From positions 108,701 to 172,700 of the forward strand of contig JAFEFL010000063.1 in assembly GCA_018240595.1 (NCBI GenBank): 64,000 nucleotides of DNA. Direction: 5' to 3'. Made by a program: the position numbers and the translations under genes. Within the stretch, counting starts at the first letter, position 1. Each line of letters starts with the position of its first letter. The DNA is from Pseudomonadota bacterium (GTDB lineage Bacteria; Pseudomonadota; Alphaproteobacteria; Rhizobiales; Xanthobacteraceae). Shown piece by piece: positions 36,558 to 45,392 of this stretch. The notes below the pieces were generated by a model that worked only from the letters and a program-made list of their open reading frames with translations, was not told the origin of the DNA and ran no database searches.

Positions 36558-36697
36558 GGGCATTGCGGCGGCCCCTTTACGCCCGCCGCCGAAGGGAATA
36601 GACCGCCGGCACCATTTCCGACGTTTAGCGCAGAGCCGCGGGCCTCGACCCGCCGCGTTCCCGCTTTCGTGCGGCGAACCCCAAGGCGCCTTCGCTC

Positions 36698-38626
36698 ATG
36701 ACCTTTATGTCCGACCAACCGCAGATCGCCCGCGCTCTGGCGGAACGCCATTACACCGAGCCGACGCCGGTGCAGAAGGCGGTGCTGGCCGGCCAGGCTG
36801 CCGGACGCGATTTGCTGGTCTCGGCGCAGACCGGTTCGGGCAAGACCGTCGCCTATGGCCTCGCGATCGCTGCCGATCTTCTGGCCGGCGCCGAACGCTT
36901 CGCGCGCGGCGGCAAACCCTTGGCCCTGATCGTGGCGCCGACGCGCGAACTGGCGGTCCAGGTGCAGCGCGAGCTGACCTGGCTCTATCACTATTGCGGC
37001 GCCCGCGTCGTGTCCTGCGTCGGCGGCATGGACCCGCGCCGCGAACAGCGTGAGCTCGCCGAAGGCGCGCACATCGTCGTCGGCACGCCGGGCCGGCTGT
37101 GCGATCACTTGCGGCGCAACCGTCTCGACCTCTCCGAATTGAAAGTCATCGTCCTCGACGAGGCCGACGAAATGCTCAATCTCGGCTTTCGCGAGGACAT
37201 GGAGCTTCTGCTCGAGGCGACACCCGCCGAGCGCCGGACGCTGCTGTTCTCCGCGACCTTGCCGCGCGGCATCGTCGCGCTGGCGAAGCAATATCAAAAG
37301 GACGCGTTTCGCGTCGAAGTCCTCGGCGATGAGCAAGGCCACGCCGACATCGAATACCGCGCCATTCGCGTCGCCGCGCACGAGACCGAACACGCCGTGG
37401 TCAACATCCTGCGCTTTTATGAAGCGCCGAGCACGCTGGTGTTCTGCAATACGCGCAGCGCCGTCAAGCACCTGCAGGCCGCGCTGCTGGAGCGCGGCTT
37501 TCTCGTGGTCGCGCTGTCCGGCGAGCTGACGCAGAACGAACGCACCACTGCGCTGCAATCGCTGCGTGATGGCCGCGCCCGCGTTTGCGTGGCGACCGAC
37601 GTCGCCGCGCGCGGCATCGATCTGCCCGGTCTCAGCCTCGTCATCCATGCCGAGCTGCCGAACGACCCGGAAGTGATGCAGCACCGCTCCGGCCGCACGG
37701 GCCGCGCCGGCAAGAAGGGCGTCAGCGTTCTGCTGGTACCGAATTCACGGCGTCGCCGCGCCGAAATGTTCTTCCATCAGGCCGGCGTCAACGCGATCTG
37801 GGCCGCGGCGCCGCAGGCCGACGAGATCCGCAAGCTCGACCAGCAGCGCATGATGCAGGACGAGGTGTTCTCCGAACCGCCTAGCGAAGACGATCTGGCG
37901 CTGGCGCGCATGCTGCTGGCCGAGAAATCTACCGAAGAGATCGCATCGGCGCTTGCGCGGCTCTATCGCGCGCGCCTGCCGTCGCCGGAGGACATCATCG
38001 ATCCGGGTCCGGATCGCGGCAACCGCTTCCGCGACGATCGCACTGACAGGCACGGCGCGCGCGATCGCTTCTCGCCTGCCGGCGACGACGGCGCGCCGCG
38101 CGAGACGGGAAAACGCACGGGCTTCCGCCGCCCGATGGAGGGCGGCAGCGTCTGGTTCAGGGCCGGTGTCGGCCGGCGCAAGAATGCGGAAGCGCGCTGG
38201 CTGCTACCGATGATCTGCCGGCGCGGCGGCATCGGCAAAGGCGACATCGGCGCCATCAGGATTTACGACACTGTCACCGAGTTCGAAATTTCCGCCAGGG
38301 TAGCCGACAAGTTCACGGCCAAGGTGCAGGCGCCCGATGCCGAGAACATCCGCATCGAAGCGCTGCCGCAGGGCCCGCAGGGCGGCGGCATGCCGCCATC
38401 GCGGGATAGCGAGCGTGCCGTGCCCGAGAAGAAGGCCGCCAAACCGCATTTCAAGCAACGCCAGCAGGAACACCGGGCGGCGGCCAGGCGCGAAGGCGAG
38501 GAGCGCCGTTTCGACAGACCGGGTGAAAAGCCCGACTTCAAGAAGAGCGACTTCAAGAAGCCGAAGTTCAAGAAGAAATTCAAGAAGGCGAAAGAAGACA
38601 AGCACCGCAATCGTTCGGGAGACTGA
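36698..38626 (+). CDS. DEAD-box ATP-dependent RNA helicase (DeaD/CsdA-like)
   Basis: A 642-residue RNA helicase. Core motifs in order: PTPVQ (Q motif), AQTGSGKT (I), PTREL (Ia), GTPGR (Ib), DEAD (II), SAT (III), VFCNTRSAVK (IV), VATDVAARGIDLP (V) and HRSGRTGRAG (VI). Around residues 485-560 there is a DbpA-type RNA-binding domain (SVWFRAGVGRRKNAEARWLL, RRGGIGKGDIGAIRIYD). The last 60 residues are Lys-rich with three phased DFKK/KFKK elements, a disordered RNA-binding tail. It likely acts in ribosome assembly or mRNA unwinding. A GTG-initiated aldolase gene follows one base after the stop. Confidence 0.9.
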   Translation: MTFMSDQPQIARALAERHYTEPTPVQKAVLAGQAAGRDLLVSAQTGSGKTVAYGLAIAADLLAGAERFARGGKPLALIVAPTRELAVQVQRELTWLYHYCGARVVSCVGGMDPRREQRELAEGAHIVVGTPGRLCDHLRRNRLDLSELKVIVLDEADEMLNLGFREDMELLLEATPAERRTLLFSATLPRGIVALAKQYQKDAFRVEVLGDEQGHADIEYRAIRVAAHETEHAVVNILRFYEAPSTLVFCNTRSAVKHLQAALLERGFLVVALSGELTQNERTTALQSLRDGRARVCVATDVAARGIDLPGLSLVIHAELPNDPEVMQHRSGRTGRAGKKGVSVLLVPNSRRRRAEMFFHQAGVNAIWAAAPQADEIRKLDQQRMMQDEVFSEPPSEDDLALARMLLAEKSTEEIASALARLYRARLPSPEDIIDPGPDRGNRFRDDRTDRHGARDRFSPAGDDGAPRETGKRTGFRRPMEGGSVWFRAGVGRRKNAEARWLLPMICRRGGIGKGDIGAIRIYDTVTEFEISARVADKFTAKVQAPDAENIRIEALPQGPQGGGMPPSRDSERAVPEKKAAKPHFKQRQQEHRAAARREGEERRFDRPGEKPDFKKSDFKKPKFKKKFKKAKEDKHRNRSGD

Positions 38627-38627
38627 C

Positions 38628-39704
38628 GTGGACGACAGAACGCAAGCGCTGGCGCAATTGACGACCCCGGCCGTCGTCGTCGACCTCGACAAGGTCGAGC
38701 GCAACATCAGGCGGCATCAGGACTATGCCAACGCGCACGGCCTGAAGCTGCGCCCGCACATCAAGACCCACAAGCTGCCGCGCATTGCCGAGATGCAGTT
38801 GCGCGCCGGCGCCATCGGCATCACCTGCCAGAAGGTGTCGGAAGCCGAGGCCATGGTCGCCGGCATGCCGCAGATCAAGGATGTGCTGATCACCTACAAC
38901 ATTCTCGGCGCGGAGAAGCTCGAGCGTCTGGCCGCGCTGGCACAAAAGGTCAGGCTCAGCGTCGTCGCCGACAACGAGACCGTCGTCGCCGGCCTGAGCC
39001 GGCGCTTTGCCGGCGAGGCCAAGCCACTGGCCGTGCTGGTCGAGTGCGATACCGGCGCGCATCGTTGCGGCGTCGCGACGCCGGAAGACGCCGCGGCGCT
39101 GGCGCAGGTCATCGCCGCGTCGCCGGGCCTCACCTTCGGCGGCTTGATGACCTATCCGCTGCCGGACGGCGCCGCCGCGGTGCAGGACTTCATGACCCGG
39201 GCCAAGGCGCTGATCGAGGCCAAGGGCGTTGCGGTGCCGGTCATCACCTCGGGCGGCACGCCGTCGATGGCGAAGGCGGGTGACGCGCCGGTCACCACCG
39301 AATACCGAGCCGGCACGTATGTCTATAACGACCGCTCGCTGGTGGCCCGCGGCGCCTGCACCTGGGACGATTGCGCGCTCACCGTACTGGCGACGGTGGT
39401 CTCCGTGCCGGCGGCGAACCGCGCCATCATCGACGCCGGCAGCAAGACGCTGACCTCGGACCTGCTCGGGCTTCAGGGCTATGGCCATGTGCTTGGCCGA
39501 GACGACATCCGCATCGACCAGCTCTCAGAGGAGCACGGCCGACTGATGAGCGACGGCCCGATCGACCTGAAAGTCGGCGATCAGGTGCGGGTCGTGCCCA
39601 ACCACGCCTGCGTCGTCACCAACATGGTCGACCAGGTGTACCTGACCAGAGCCGGTGACGTTATCACCACGGCGCCCGTGGTGGCACGAGGCCGTGTCAC
39701 CTGA
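38628..39704 (+). CDS. D-threonine aldolase/alanine racemase-fold PLP enzyme
   Basis: A 358-residue fold-III PLP protein of the DSD1/D-threonine aldolase group: TPAVVVDLDKVERNI, LRPHIKTHKLPRIAEMQ with the PLP Lys in the HIKTHK motif, ECDTGAHRCGV, TSGGTPSM, EYRAGTYVYND and the C-terminal PNHACVVTN segment, whose His and Cys bind zinc or manganese in this family. It should cleave D-threonine or related D-3-hydroxy amino acids to glycine and aldehyde. GTG start at 38628 with GGGAG upstream. Co-directional with the helicase; the next genes (eda, kdgK) are convergent. Confidence 0.83.
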   Translation: MDDRTQALAQLTTPAVVVDLDKVERNIRRHQDYANAHGLKLRPHIKTHKLPRIAEMQLRAGAIGITCQKVSEAEAMVAGMPQIKDVLITYNILGAEKLERLAALAQKVRLSVVADNETVVAGLSRRFAGEAKPLAVLVECDTGAHRCGVATPEDAAALAQVIAASPGLTFGGLMTYPLPDGAAAVQDFMTRAKALIEAKGVAVPVITSGGTPSMAKAGDAPVTTEYRAGTYVYNDRSLVARGACTWDDCALTVLATVVSVPAANRAIIDAGSKTLTSDLLGLQGYGHVLGRDDIRIDQLSEEHGRLMSDGPIDLKVGDQVRVVPNHACVVTNMVDQVYLTRAGDVITTAPVVARGRVT

Positions 39705-39713
39705 GGCGCCGCG

Positions 39714-40355
39714 TCACGCTTTGCGCAATTGGCTCGCGGCGCGCGCGCGATTTTCGATCGCCGCCCAGTTGCCTTGCTTGATGTCGGCCGGCGGAGCGAT
39801 CCAGGAGCCGCCGACGGCGATGACTTTCGGATTGGCGAGCCACTCGGGCGCATTGGCTTCGCTGATGCCGCCGGTCGGGCAATAGCTGACCCCGGGAAAC
39901 GGCCCGCTCAGCGCGTTTAGCGCGGCAAGGCCGCCGGCCGGCACCGCGGGAAAGAATTTCACCACGTCGAAGCCGGCATTTACGCACGATGTCAGATCGG
40001 ACGCCGTCTGGATGCCGGGCACATACGGCAGATCGCCGTTCGCCGCGGCTTTGAGAATTTCGGGTGATTGACCCGGACTGATGGCAAAGGCCGCGCCGGC
40101 TTTGCCGGCCCGCGCCAGGTCCTGCGCGGTGAGGACGGTGCCGATGCCGACGATCGCTTCCGGCACCTCGGCGGCGATGGCCGCAGCCGCCGCCATGGCC
40201 GCCTCGGTCCGCAAGGTGATTTCGATGACACGCAGACCGCCCTTGATCAGCGCGCGCGCCAGCGGCACAGCGTCCGCCGCGCGTTCGATCGTAATCACTG
40301 GAATGACCGGCGCGGTGGCGAGCAGCGCTCGCGCTTTGCTCGATGACCTGTTCAT
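39714..40355 (-). CDS. eda: 2-keto-3-deoxy-6-phosphogluconate (KDPG) aldolase
   Basis: A class I aldolase of 213 residues: APVIPVITIERAADAVPLARALI, GLRVIEITLRT with the catalytic Glu, VGIGTVLTAQDL, and the Schiff-base Lys in FDVVKFFPAV, then YCPTGGISEANAPEWL. Cleaves KDPG (or KDPGal) to pyruvate and glyceraldehyde-3-phosphate. The ATG at 40355 overlaps the kinase stop by four bases, so the pair forms a KDG-to-pyruvate unit for sugar acid breakdown. Confidence 0.9.
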   Translation of the reverse strand: MNRSSSKARALLATAPVIPVITIERAADAVPLARALIKGGLRVIEITLRTEAAMAAAAAIAAEVPEAIVGIGTVLTAQDLARAGKAGAAFAISPGQSPEILKAAANGDLPYVPGIQTASDLTSCVNAGFDVVKFFPAVPAGGLAALNALSGPFPGVSYCPTGGISEANAPEWLANPKVIAVGGSWIAPPADIKQGNWAAIENRARAASQLRKA

Positions 40356-41308
40356 GCCGTTGCTCCGCTGGCGACTGCTTCGTGCCGGCTCAACAGCGCG
40401 CGAACCTGATGAGACGTCGGAATGGGCGTGACGGCGCCATAGCCTTCCGTCGACAGCGCCGCCGCTGCCGCGGCATAGCGCCCGGCCGCCGCGATATCGT
40501 CGCCGGCGACGATGCGGGCGACGAAGGCGCCGCCGAACGTGTCGCCGGCCCCGGTGGCGTCGACCGCCTGGCACGGATAAGGCGCGATACGGTGCCGTTC
40601 GTTGGCGTCGGCCACGAGCGCCCCGGACGAGCCGAGTTTCAGCGCCACGATCTTCGCCCCGGAGCTCAGGCAGCGGTCGACAATGGCGTCGGGATCCGAG
40701 AGATCCGACAACTGCACGACGTCGTCGTAGCTCGGCAGGCAGATGTCGGAGAGCGAGATGACATCCCAGATGATGGCGCGAGCGCGGCCGAGCGGCCACA
40801 ACTTGCGTCGCAGATTGGTATCGAACGACACCATGACATTGTTAGTACGGGCGTGCTCGATGGCGCGGTAGCCCGCGTCGCAGGCCGACGCCGAGATCGC
40901 CAGCGATATGCCCGACAGGTGCAGGACCTTGGCGCGGGCGATGGCCTCGAGGGGCAGATCGCCGGCCTTGCAGCGGCTCGCGGCCGAGCCGGTGCGGCAA
41001 AAATCGAAGCGATGGCCGCCCTCACCATGGCTGACGAAATAGACGCCGGTCGGCGCTTCCTCGTCAGTGCGGACACAGGTGTCGTCGACGCCCTCGGCAC
41101 GCCACATCTCGCGCAGCAGCAAACCGTTACTGTCATTACCGACGGCCGAGACGTAGCCGACGCGAGCCCCCTGCCGCGCAGCAGCAACGGCGAAGTTCGA
41201 GGAATCGCCGCCGCAGCCGCGCAGGAATGTCGCGCCGCCGCCTTCGCGCGTCTGATTGAACTCGACCATGGGCTCGCCCATGGACAGGATATCGATCGCC
41301 TTGGTCAT
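40352..41308 (-). CDS. kdgK: 2-keto-3-deoxygluconate kinase (PfkB family)
   Basis: A 318-residue ribokinase-family kinase: LSMGEPMVEFNQ near the N-terminus, FLRGCGGDSSNFAVAAARQG and the catalytic DATGAGDTFGGAF signature. It should phosphorylate 2-keto-3-deoxygluconate to KDPG, the substrate of the adjacent aldolase. Upstream of it (41309-41416) are 108 bases with no gene and no clear operator. Confidence 0.86.
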   Translation of the reverse strand: MTKAIDILSMGEPMVEFNQTREGGGATFLRGCGGDSSNFAVAAARQGARVGYVSAVGNDSNGLLLREMWRAEGVDDTCVRTDEEAPTGVYFVSHGEGGHRFDFCRTGSAASRCKAGDLPLEAIARAKVLHLSGISLAISASACDAGYRAIEHARTNNVMVSFDTNLRRKLWPLGRARAIIWDVISLSDICLPSYDDVVQLSDLSDPDAIVDRCLSSGAKIVALKLGSSGALVADANERHRIAPYPCQAVDATGAGDTFGGAFVARIVAGDDIAAAGRYAAAAAALSTEGYGAVTPIPTSHQVRALLSRHEAVASGATA

Positions 41309-41416
41309 TTATGCCGTCCGGCAGGCATTAGGCCTTCCGCCGCATCAACGATGCTGCGGACGTCCCTATACCAAAGATGCCGCACGAAACCCAATCCCCG
41401 CCAGGACCAACCACGG

Positions 41417-42565
41417 TTATTCAAGAACCGAGTCCGTACCCGGCGGTTCGATGCCCCGGAGAAAGCGGCCGACGCCGAATGGCTCGATCGGCAGGTTGGT
41501 GGCGCCGGTCACTATCAAGTCGGCCATCAGCGAACCAACGCCTGGGCCGAGCTGAAAACCATGGGCGGAGAAGCCGAACTGGTGGAAAAGCCCTTCCTCC
41601 GTCCTGCTGTGACCAATGACCGGGATGTCGTCCGGCGTGCGCGCCTCGATGCCGGCCCAGGCGCGCACGATGGTCGCGCCGCGCATCACCGGAAATAGCT
41701 CGTCCACCGTCCGCGCGCTCGCCGTCAGCTTCGCCCAGTCGAGCACGGTCGCGTTCTCGTCCGGATAGGCCGTGCCGAGGTGGCCGCCGCCGATCAGCAC
41801 GGTGCCGTTGCCGAACTGCTTGAACGACAGCTTGCGGCCGCGGAGGATGATGACCGGATCGAGAAAATGCGGCACGCGTGCCGTGATCATCAGCATCGGT
41901 GCGATCGCCTCGAGCGGCACGTGTTCGCCGGCCATCGCCGCGAGCCGCGCCGCCCAGGCGCCAGCGGCATTGACCAGCACCGGCGCTTCGAATTCGCCGT
42001 CCGTCGTCGCCACATGCCAGATGCCGGCGCGGCGCGCGATGTTCAGGACGCGCACGCCTTCGCGCAGCCGCGCACCGGACTCGATCGCGCGTCGGCGAAA
42101 GGCCTGCGTCGTACGAAACGGATCGGCGGCGCCGTCGCGCCGCGACACGATGCCGCCGGGGCAGTAGTCCGACACCGCCGGCACCAGTCGCTTGAGCTCC
42201 GCGCGATCGATCAGTTCTTCGTGCGTGAAGCCGCGCAGGCGCAGATCGTCCACCCGCGCGCGGCAAGCGGCGAACTCGGCGTCGTCCTCGGCGACGAGCA
42301 CCTGGCCGTGACTCTCGAATCCGCAGTCGTCGCCGACCAGATCTTCGATGCGCGCCCAAAGCTCCATTGAAGCCACCGACAGCGGCACTTCGGCGACATG
42401 ACGCGCGAGCTGGCGCACGCCGCCGGCATTGACGCCTGAGGCGTGGCGTCCGCAATAATCCTTCTCGAGCAGGAGTGGCTTGGCGCCGCGCAGCGCCAGA
42501 TGCAGCGCCGTGGAGCAGCCGTGGATGCCGCCGCCGACCACGATAACGTCGGCGGCTTCGCTCAT
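41417..42565 (-). CDS. FAD-dependent amino-acid oxidase/dehydrogenase (DadA-like)
   Basis: A 382-residue DAO-family flavoprotein: DVIVVGGGIHGCSTALHLALRG (FAD), SGVNAGGVRQLARH, VLVNAAGAWAARLAAMAGE, and a C-terminal IEARTPDDIPVIGHSRTEEGLFHQFGFSAHGFQLGPGVG. It should oxidise an amine or amino acid. ATG at 42565 overlaps the stop of the next subunit gene by four bases. It is the last gene of the opine/amino-acid oxidation operon and a second DadA-like subunit beside the one at 44257-45381, perhaps for a different substrate. Confidence 0.82.
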   Translation of the reverse strand: MSEAADVIVVGGGIHGCSTALHLALRGAKPLLLEKDYCGRHASGVNAGGVRQLARHVAEVPLSVASMELWARIEDLVGDDCGFESHGQVLVAEDDAEFAACRARVDDLRLRGFTHEELIDRAELKRLVPAVSDYCPGGIVSRRDGAADPFRTTQAFRRRAIESGARLREGVRVLNIARRAGIWHVATTDGEFEAPVLVNAAGAWAARLAAMAGEHVPLEAIAPMLMITARVPHFLDPVIILRGRKLSFKQFGNGTVLIGGGHLGTAYPDENATVLDWAKLTASARTVDELFPVMRGATIVRAWAGIEARTPDDIPVIGHSRTEEGLFHQFGFSAHGFQLGPGVGSLMADLIVTGATNLPIEPFGVGRFLRGIEPPGTDSVLE

Positions 42566-43983
42566 CCGCGTACGACCGCTTTCTCGTCCTGCTCCGAATG
42601 CGGCATCGAGGCGAGCTCCTTGAGCGCAATCGGCTTCACCGGCGGACGTAGCCGGTAATAGCCGACGGCGTCCGGCGACATGCCCCGCGCCTGCGCGATC
42701 ATCTCGGTCACCGTCAGCCCGCATAGGCGGCCCTGGCACGGCCCCATGCCACAGCGCAGGAAGGCCTTGAGCTGGTTAGGACCTTCGGTGCCGAGCGCGA
42801 TCGTCTCCTTGATCCGCGCCGCCGACACTTCCTCGCAGCGGCACACGATAGTATCGCCCTCTGGCAGCCGGAATTGCTGTGCCGGCTGGAACAGCACGTC
42901 GAGGAAGGCGCGGCCGAGTTCGGCGCGGCGCAACGTGTTGGAAAGCTCCGAGCGATCCGGCGTCAGGCTCTTCTTGCCCGGCGCCAGCGCCTCGACCGCA
43001 GCGACCGCGGCGATGCGGCCACGCTCCGCGGCGGCAAGCGCACCGCCGATGCCGGCGCCGTCGCCGGCGATGGCGATGCCCGGCACCGAGGTGTTGCCGT
43101 CGGCATCGAGCACCGGCACCCAGCACAGTTGCCGCTCGTCCCAGCGATGCGCGACACCGGCGGCATTCGCCAGATTGACGTTGGGCACGACGCCCTGATG
43201 CAGCAGCAGCGTATCGGCCGCAATCTTCTGCTCGGCGCCGCCGGCGCTGAAGGCAACCGCATCCAGCTTGTCGCCACCGAGCGCCGCCAGCGACGTGACG
43301 TTCGAGACGACACGTACTTTGCGCTTCACCTCGCGCATGAGCGCGAGACCCTTGGCGCGGTAAGGCGACATCAGGAACGGCAGAGCGTACGGCAGCGCAC
43401 GCCAATAATTTCCGCGCGGCGTCGTGTCGAGGATGGCGTCAATGGCGCCGCCCGCGCGCAACACCTGCGCCGCGTAGAGCCACAGCAACGGCCCGGTGCC
43501 AGCAAGCACCACTTTGCCATCCGGCACCAGGCCGGACGATTTCAGGAGCGTCTGGCCGGCGCCGACCGTCATCACGCCGGGCAGAGTCCAGCCGGGAATC
43601 GGAAACGGCCGCTCCAGGGCGCCGGTAGCGATGATGACGCGCCGCGCCTTGACGATCTGCGACTGGCCGAGCAGCGACACCGCTATCTGCAGGTCGCGAT
43701 CAAGGCTCCATACCGTCGCGCCCTGCACGATCACCGCGCCGCCGGCGCGCGTCTCGGCCACCAGGTTCTCGCCGCGCCAGTAATCGTCGCCGAGAATGTC
43801 GCGGCGCTGCACCGGCGTCGACGTGATGGCGCGGAAGATCTGCCCGCCCGGCTGCGCGTTCTCATCCAGCACTAGCGTTGACAGTCCCGCCTTGCCGGCG
43901 ACGGCGGCGGCGGCAAGGCCCGCAGGCCCCGCGCCGATGATGACGACGTCGTAATGATCCTTCGGCAATGGCATCGCGGTCAT
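42562..43983 (-). CDS. FAD/NAD(P) oxidoreductase with BFD-type [2Fe-2S] domain (opine/amino-acid dehydrogenase alpha subunit)
   Basis: A 473-residue protein. The N-terminal pyridine-nucleotide-disulfide fold has VVIIGAGPAGLAAAAVAGKAG, the LDENAQPGGQIFR segment and GIAIAGDGAGIGGALAAA. At residues about 395-445 a BFD-like domain has CRCEE followed by CGMGPCQGRLC, supplying four Cys for a [2Fe-2S] cluster. This matches the OoxA/HcnB/LhpB-type subunit of three-part amino-acid or opine dehydrogenases. It is encoded with the ferredoxin-like and DadA-like subunits with four-base overlaps, so a heterotrimer is expected. Confidence 0.84.
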   Translation of the reverse strand: MTAMPLPKDHYDVVIIGAGPAGLAAAAVAGKAGLSTLVLDENAQPGGQIFRAITSTPVQRRDILGDDYWRGENLVAETRAGGAVIVQGATVWSLDRDLQIAVSLLGQSQIVKARRVIIATGALERPFPIPGWTLPGVMTVGAGQTLLKSSGLVPDGKVVLAGTGPLLWLYAAQVLRAGGAIDAILDTTPRGNYWRALPYALPFLMSPYRAKGLALMREVKRKVRVVSNVTSLAALGGDKLDAVAFSAGGAEQKIAADTLLLHQGVVPNVNLANAAGVAHRWDERQLCWVPVLDADGNTSVPGIAIAGDGAGIGGALAAAERGRIAAVAAVEALAPGKKSLTPDRSELSNTLRRAELGRAFLDVLFQPAQQFRLPEGDTIVCRCEEVSAARIKETIALGTEGPNQLKAFLRCGMGPCQGRLCGLTVTEMIAQARGMSPDAVGYYRLRPPVKPIALKELASMPHSEQDEKAVVRG

Positions 43984-44276
43984 GCCCTCGCCTCCCTCTT
44001 GCCGTGTTGGGTCTCGATGCGCATGCCGTCCTCAACGCGGGTCAGGCAGCCCTGACGATTGCCGATGCCATCGACAGTCACCAGACAGTCGAAGCACACA
44101 CCCATCATGCAATAGGGCGCGCGCTTGGCGCCGGTGACCGGGGTCTCGCGGCAATAACTGCGGCCGGCGGCCAGCAGCGCCGCCGCGACGCTATCGCCCT
44201 CGCGGGCATTGAACGGCTCGCCATCGATCGTCACCGCGACCGCGGCGCCTTGCGTGTCAGGCAGCCTTTTGAACAT
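43980..44276 (-). CDS. (2Fe-2S)-binding subunit of the dehydrogenase
   Basis: A 98-residue ferredoxin-like protein (OoxC/HcnA-type). It has AVTIDGEPFNAREGDSVAAALLAAG and the cluster ligands YCRE, PYCMMGVCFDCLV and a distal CLTR. It transfers electrons inside the three-subunit dehydrogenase. Start at ATG 44276, which overlaps the DadA-like gene by 20 bases; downstream, its stop overlaps the alpha-subunit start. Confidence 0.85.
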   Translation of the reverse strand: MFKRLPDTQGAAVAVTIDGEPFNAREGDSVAAALLAAGRSYCRETPVTGAKRAPYCMMGVCFDCLVTVDGIGNRQGCLTRVEDGMRIETQHGKREARA

Positions 44277-45381
44277 GGAACCTCTGCGCGGAAAAAACAC
44301 CGGTTTGTTGCAGGTCGAGCGCGCCGCGCGCGATCATCGGCGCCAGCGTATAGGCATGCACGGCGGCCAGCGTGACGCCGGAATGGCAGCAGGCGATGAA
44401 GGCGCCCGGGCAGGATTCCGACTGGTCGTAAATCGGGAAACCGTCCTGCGTCATGACGCGCAGGCATGACCAGCTCCTTACAACATTGACATTGGCGAGG
44501 AACGGGAACGTCCGCTGCGCCCGGTCGAGCATGACCGAATTGATGGCGGTGTTGATGCCGCGGTCATCGGTGGAGTCCTCGTAGCTGTCGCCGATCATCA
44601 CCGTGCCTTCGTCGGTCTGCCGCAAGGTGCCAATCGGGTAACGCATGAAGCGCTGCAGCCGCTCCGTAACCACGATCTGGCCGCGGCAGTTGAACTGCAT
44701 CGGCGCGCTCAAGCCCACCATCGGCGCCAGTTGGGCATTGGCGTTGCCGGCGGCGAGCACGATCTTGCCCGCCTCGATCTCGCCCTGCGACGTCTGAAGA
44801 CGAAAGCGGCCACGCTCGAAATCGATGGCGCCGACGCGGTGGTCCGGCTTGTAATCGATGCCGAGCCGCTGGTTGGCGACATGGAAGGCGCGGAACAGAC
44901 GCAGCGCATTGACGTGACCGTCGAGCGGGCAATAGCTGCCGCCGACGACATCGGGGCCGATGCCGGGCAGCATCTTCTCGACCTCGCGGCGGTCGAGCAG
45001 CGCGACGTCGTATTTCGCAACACCTTCCTGCGCGTGGATCCGCCGCAGCACGTCGCGGCGCTGTTCCATCTCCCGCTCGGACAGGCAGATGCTGAAACCG
45101 CCGGTCTGCTCGAGGCAGACATCGAGCCCGGTACGCTCCTTCAATTCCGCCTCAAGTTGCGGCCAGGCCTGCGTCGAGTTGATGGTCCAGCCGGTGTAGG
45201 CCGGCATGCCGAGGCCTTTGCTCTGCACCCAGACCAGCGCGAAGTTGCCGCGCGAGGCGCGTTTGGCGACGTCGCCTTCGTCGAGCACGACGACGCGCTG
45301 CCCTTCGCGGGCAAGGCCGAAGGCGATTGCCGAACCGAGCAGTCCGCCGCCGACCACCGCGATGTCATGATCCTGTGGCAA
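44257..45381 (-). CDS. FAD-dependent oxidoreductase, DadA-like (dehydrogenase beta subunit)
   Basis: A 374-residue DAO-family protein: IAVVGGGLLGSAIAFGLAREGQ (FAD), LDGHVNALRLFRAFHVA, IVLAAGNANAQLAP, a SWSCLRVMTQDGFPIYDQSE substrate-side segment and CCHSGVTLAAVHAYTLAP. It fits the catalytic beta subunit of opine or amino-acid dehydrogenases (OoxB/HcnC/D-hydroxyproline dehydrogenase type). The order beta-gamma-alpha on the minus strand and the adjacent polyamine/opine-type transporter support import-then-oxidation of one compound. Confidence 0.83.
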   Translation of the reverse strand: MPQDHDIAVVGGGLLGSAIAFGLAREGQRVVVLDEGDVAKRASRGNFALVWVQSKGLGMPAYTGWTINSTQAWPQLEAELKERTGLDVCLEQTGGFSICLSEREMEQRRDVLRRIHAQEGVAKYDVALLDRREVEKMLPGIGPDVVGGSYCPLDGHVNALRLFRAFHVANQRLGIDYKPDHRVGAIDFERGRFRLQTSQGEIEAGKIVLAAGNANAQLAPMVGLSAPMQFNCRGQIVVTERLQRFMRYPIGTLRQTDEGTVMIGDSYEDSTDDRGINTAINSVMLDRAQRTFPFLANVNVVRSWSCLRVMTQDGFPIYDQSESCPGAFIACCHSGVTLAAVHAYTLAPMIARGALDLQQTGVFSAQRFHVQKAA

Positions 45382-45392
45382 GTCTCAATCTC

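Noticed and set aside
42562..45381. Hydrogen cyanide synthase (HcnABC)
   Set aside because: The subunit types are similar, but the importer and OccR-like regulator fit catabolic opine/amino-acid dehydrogenases better. Sequence alone cannot fully exclude it.
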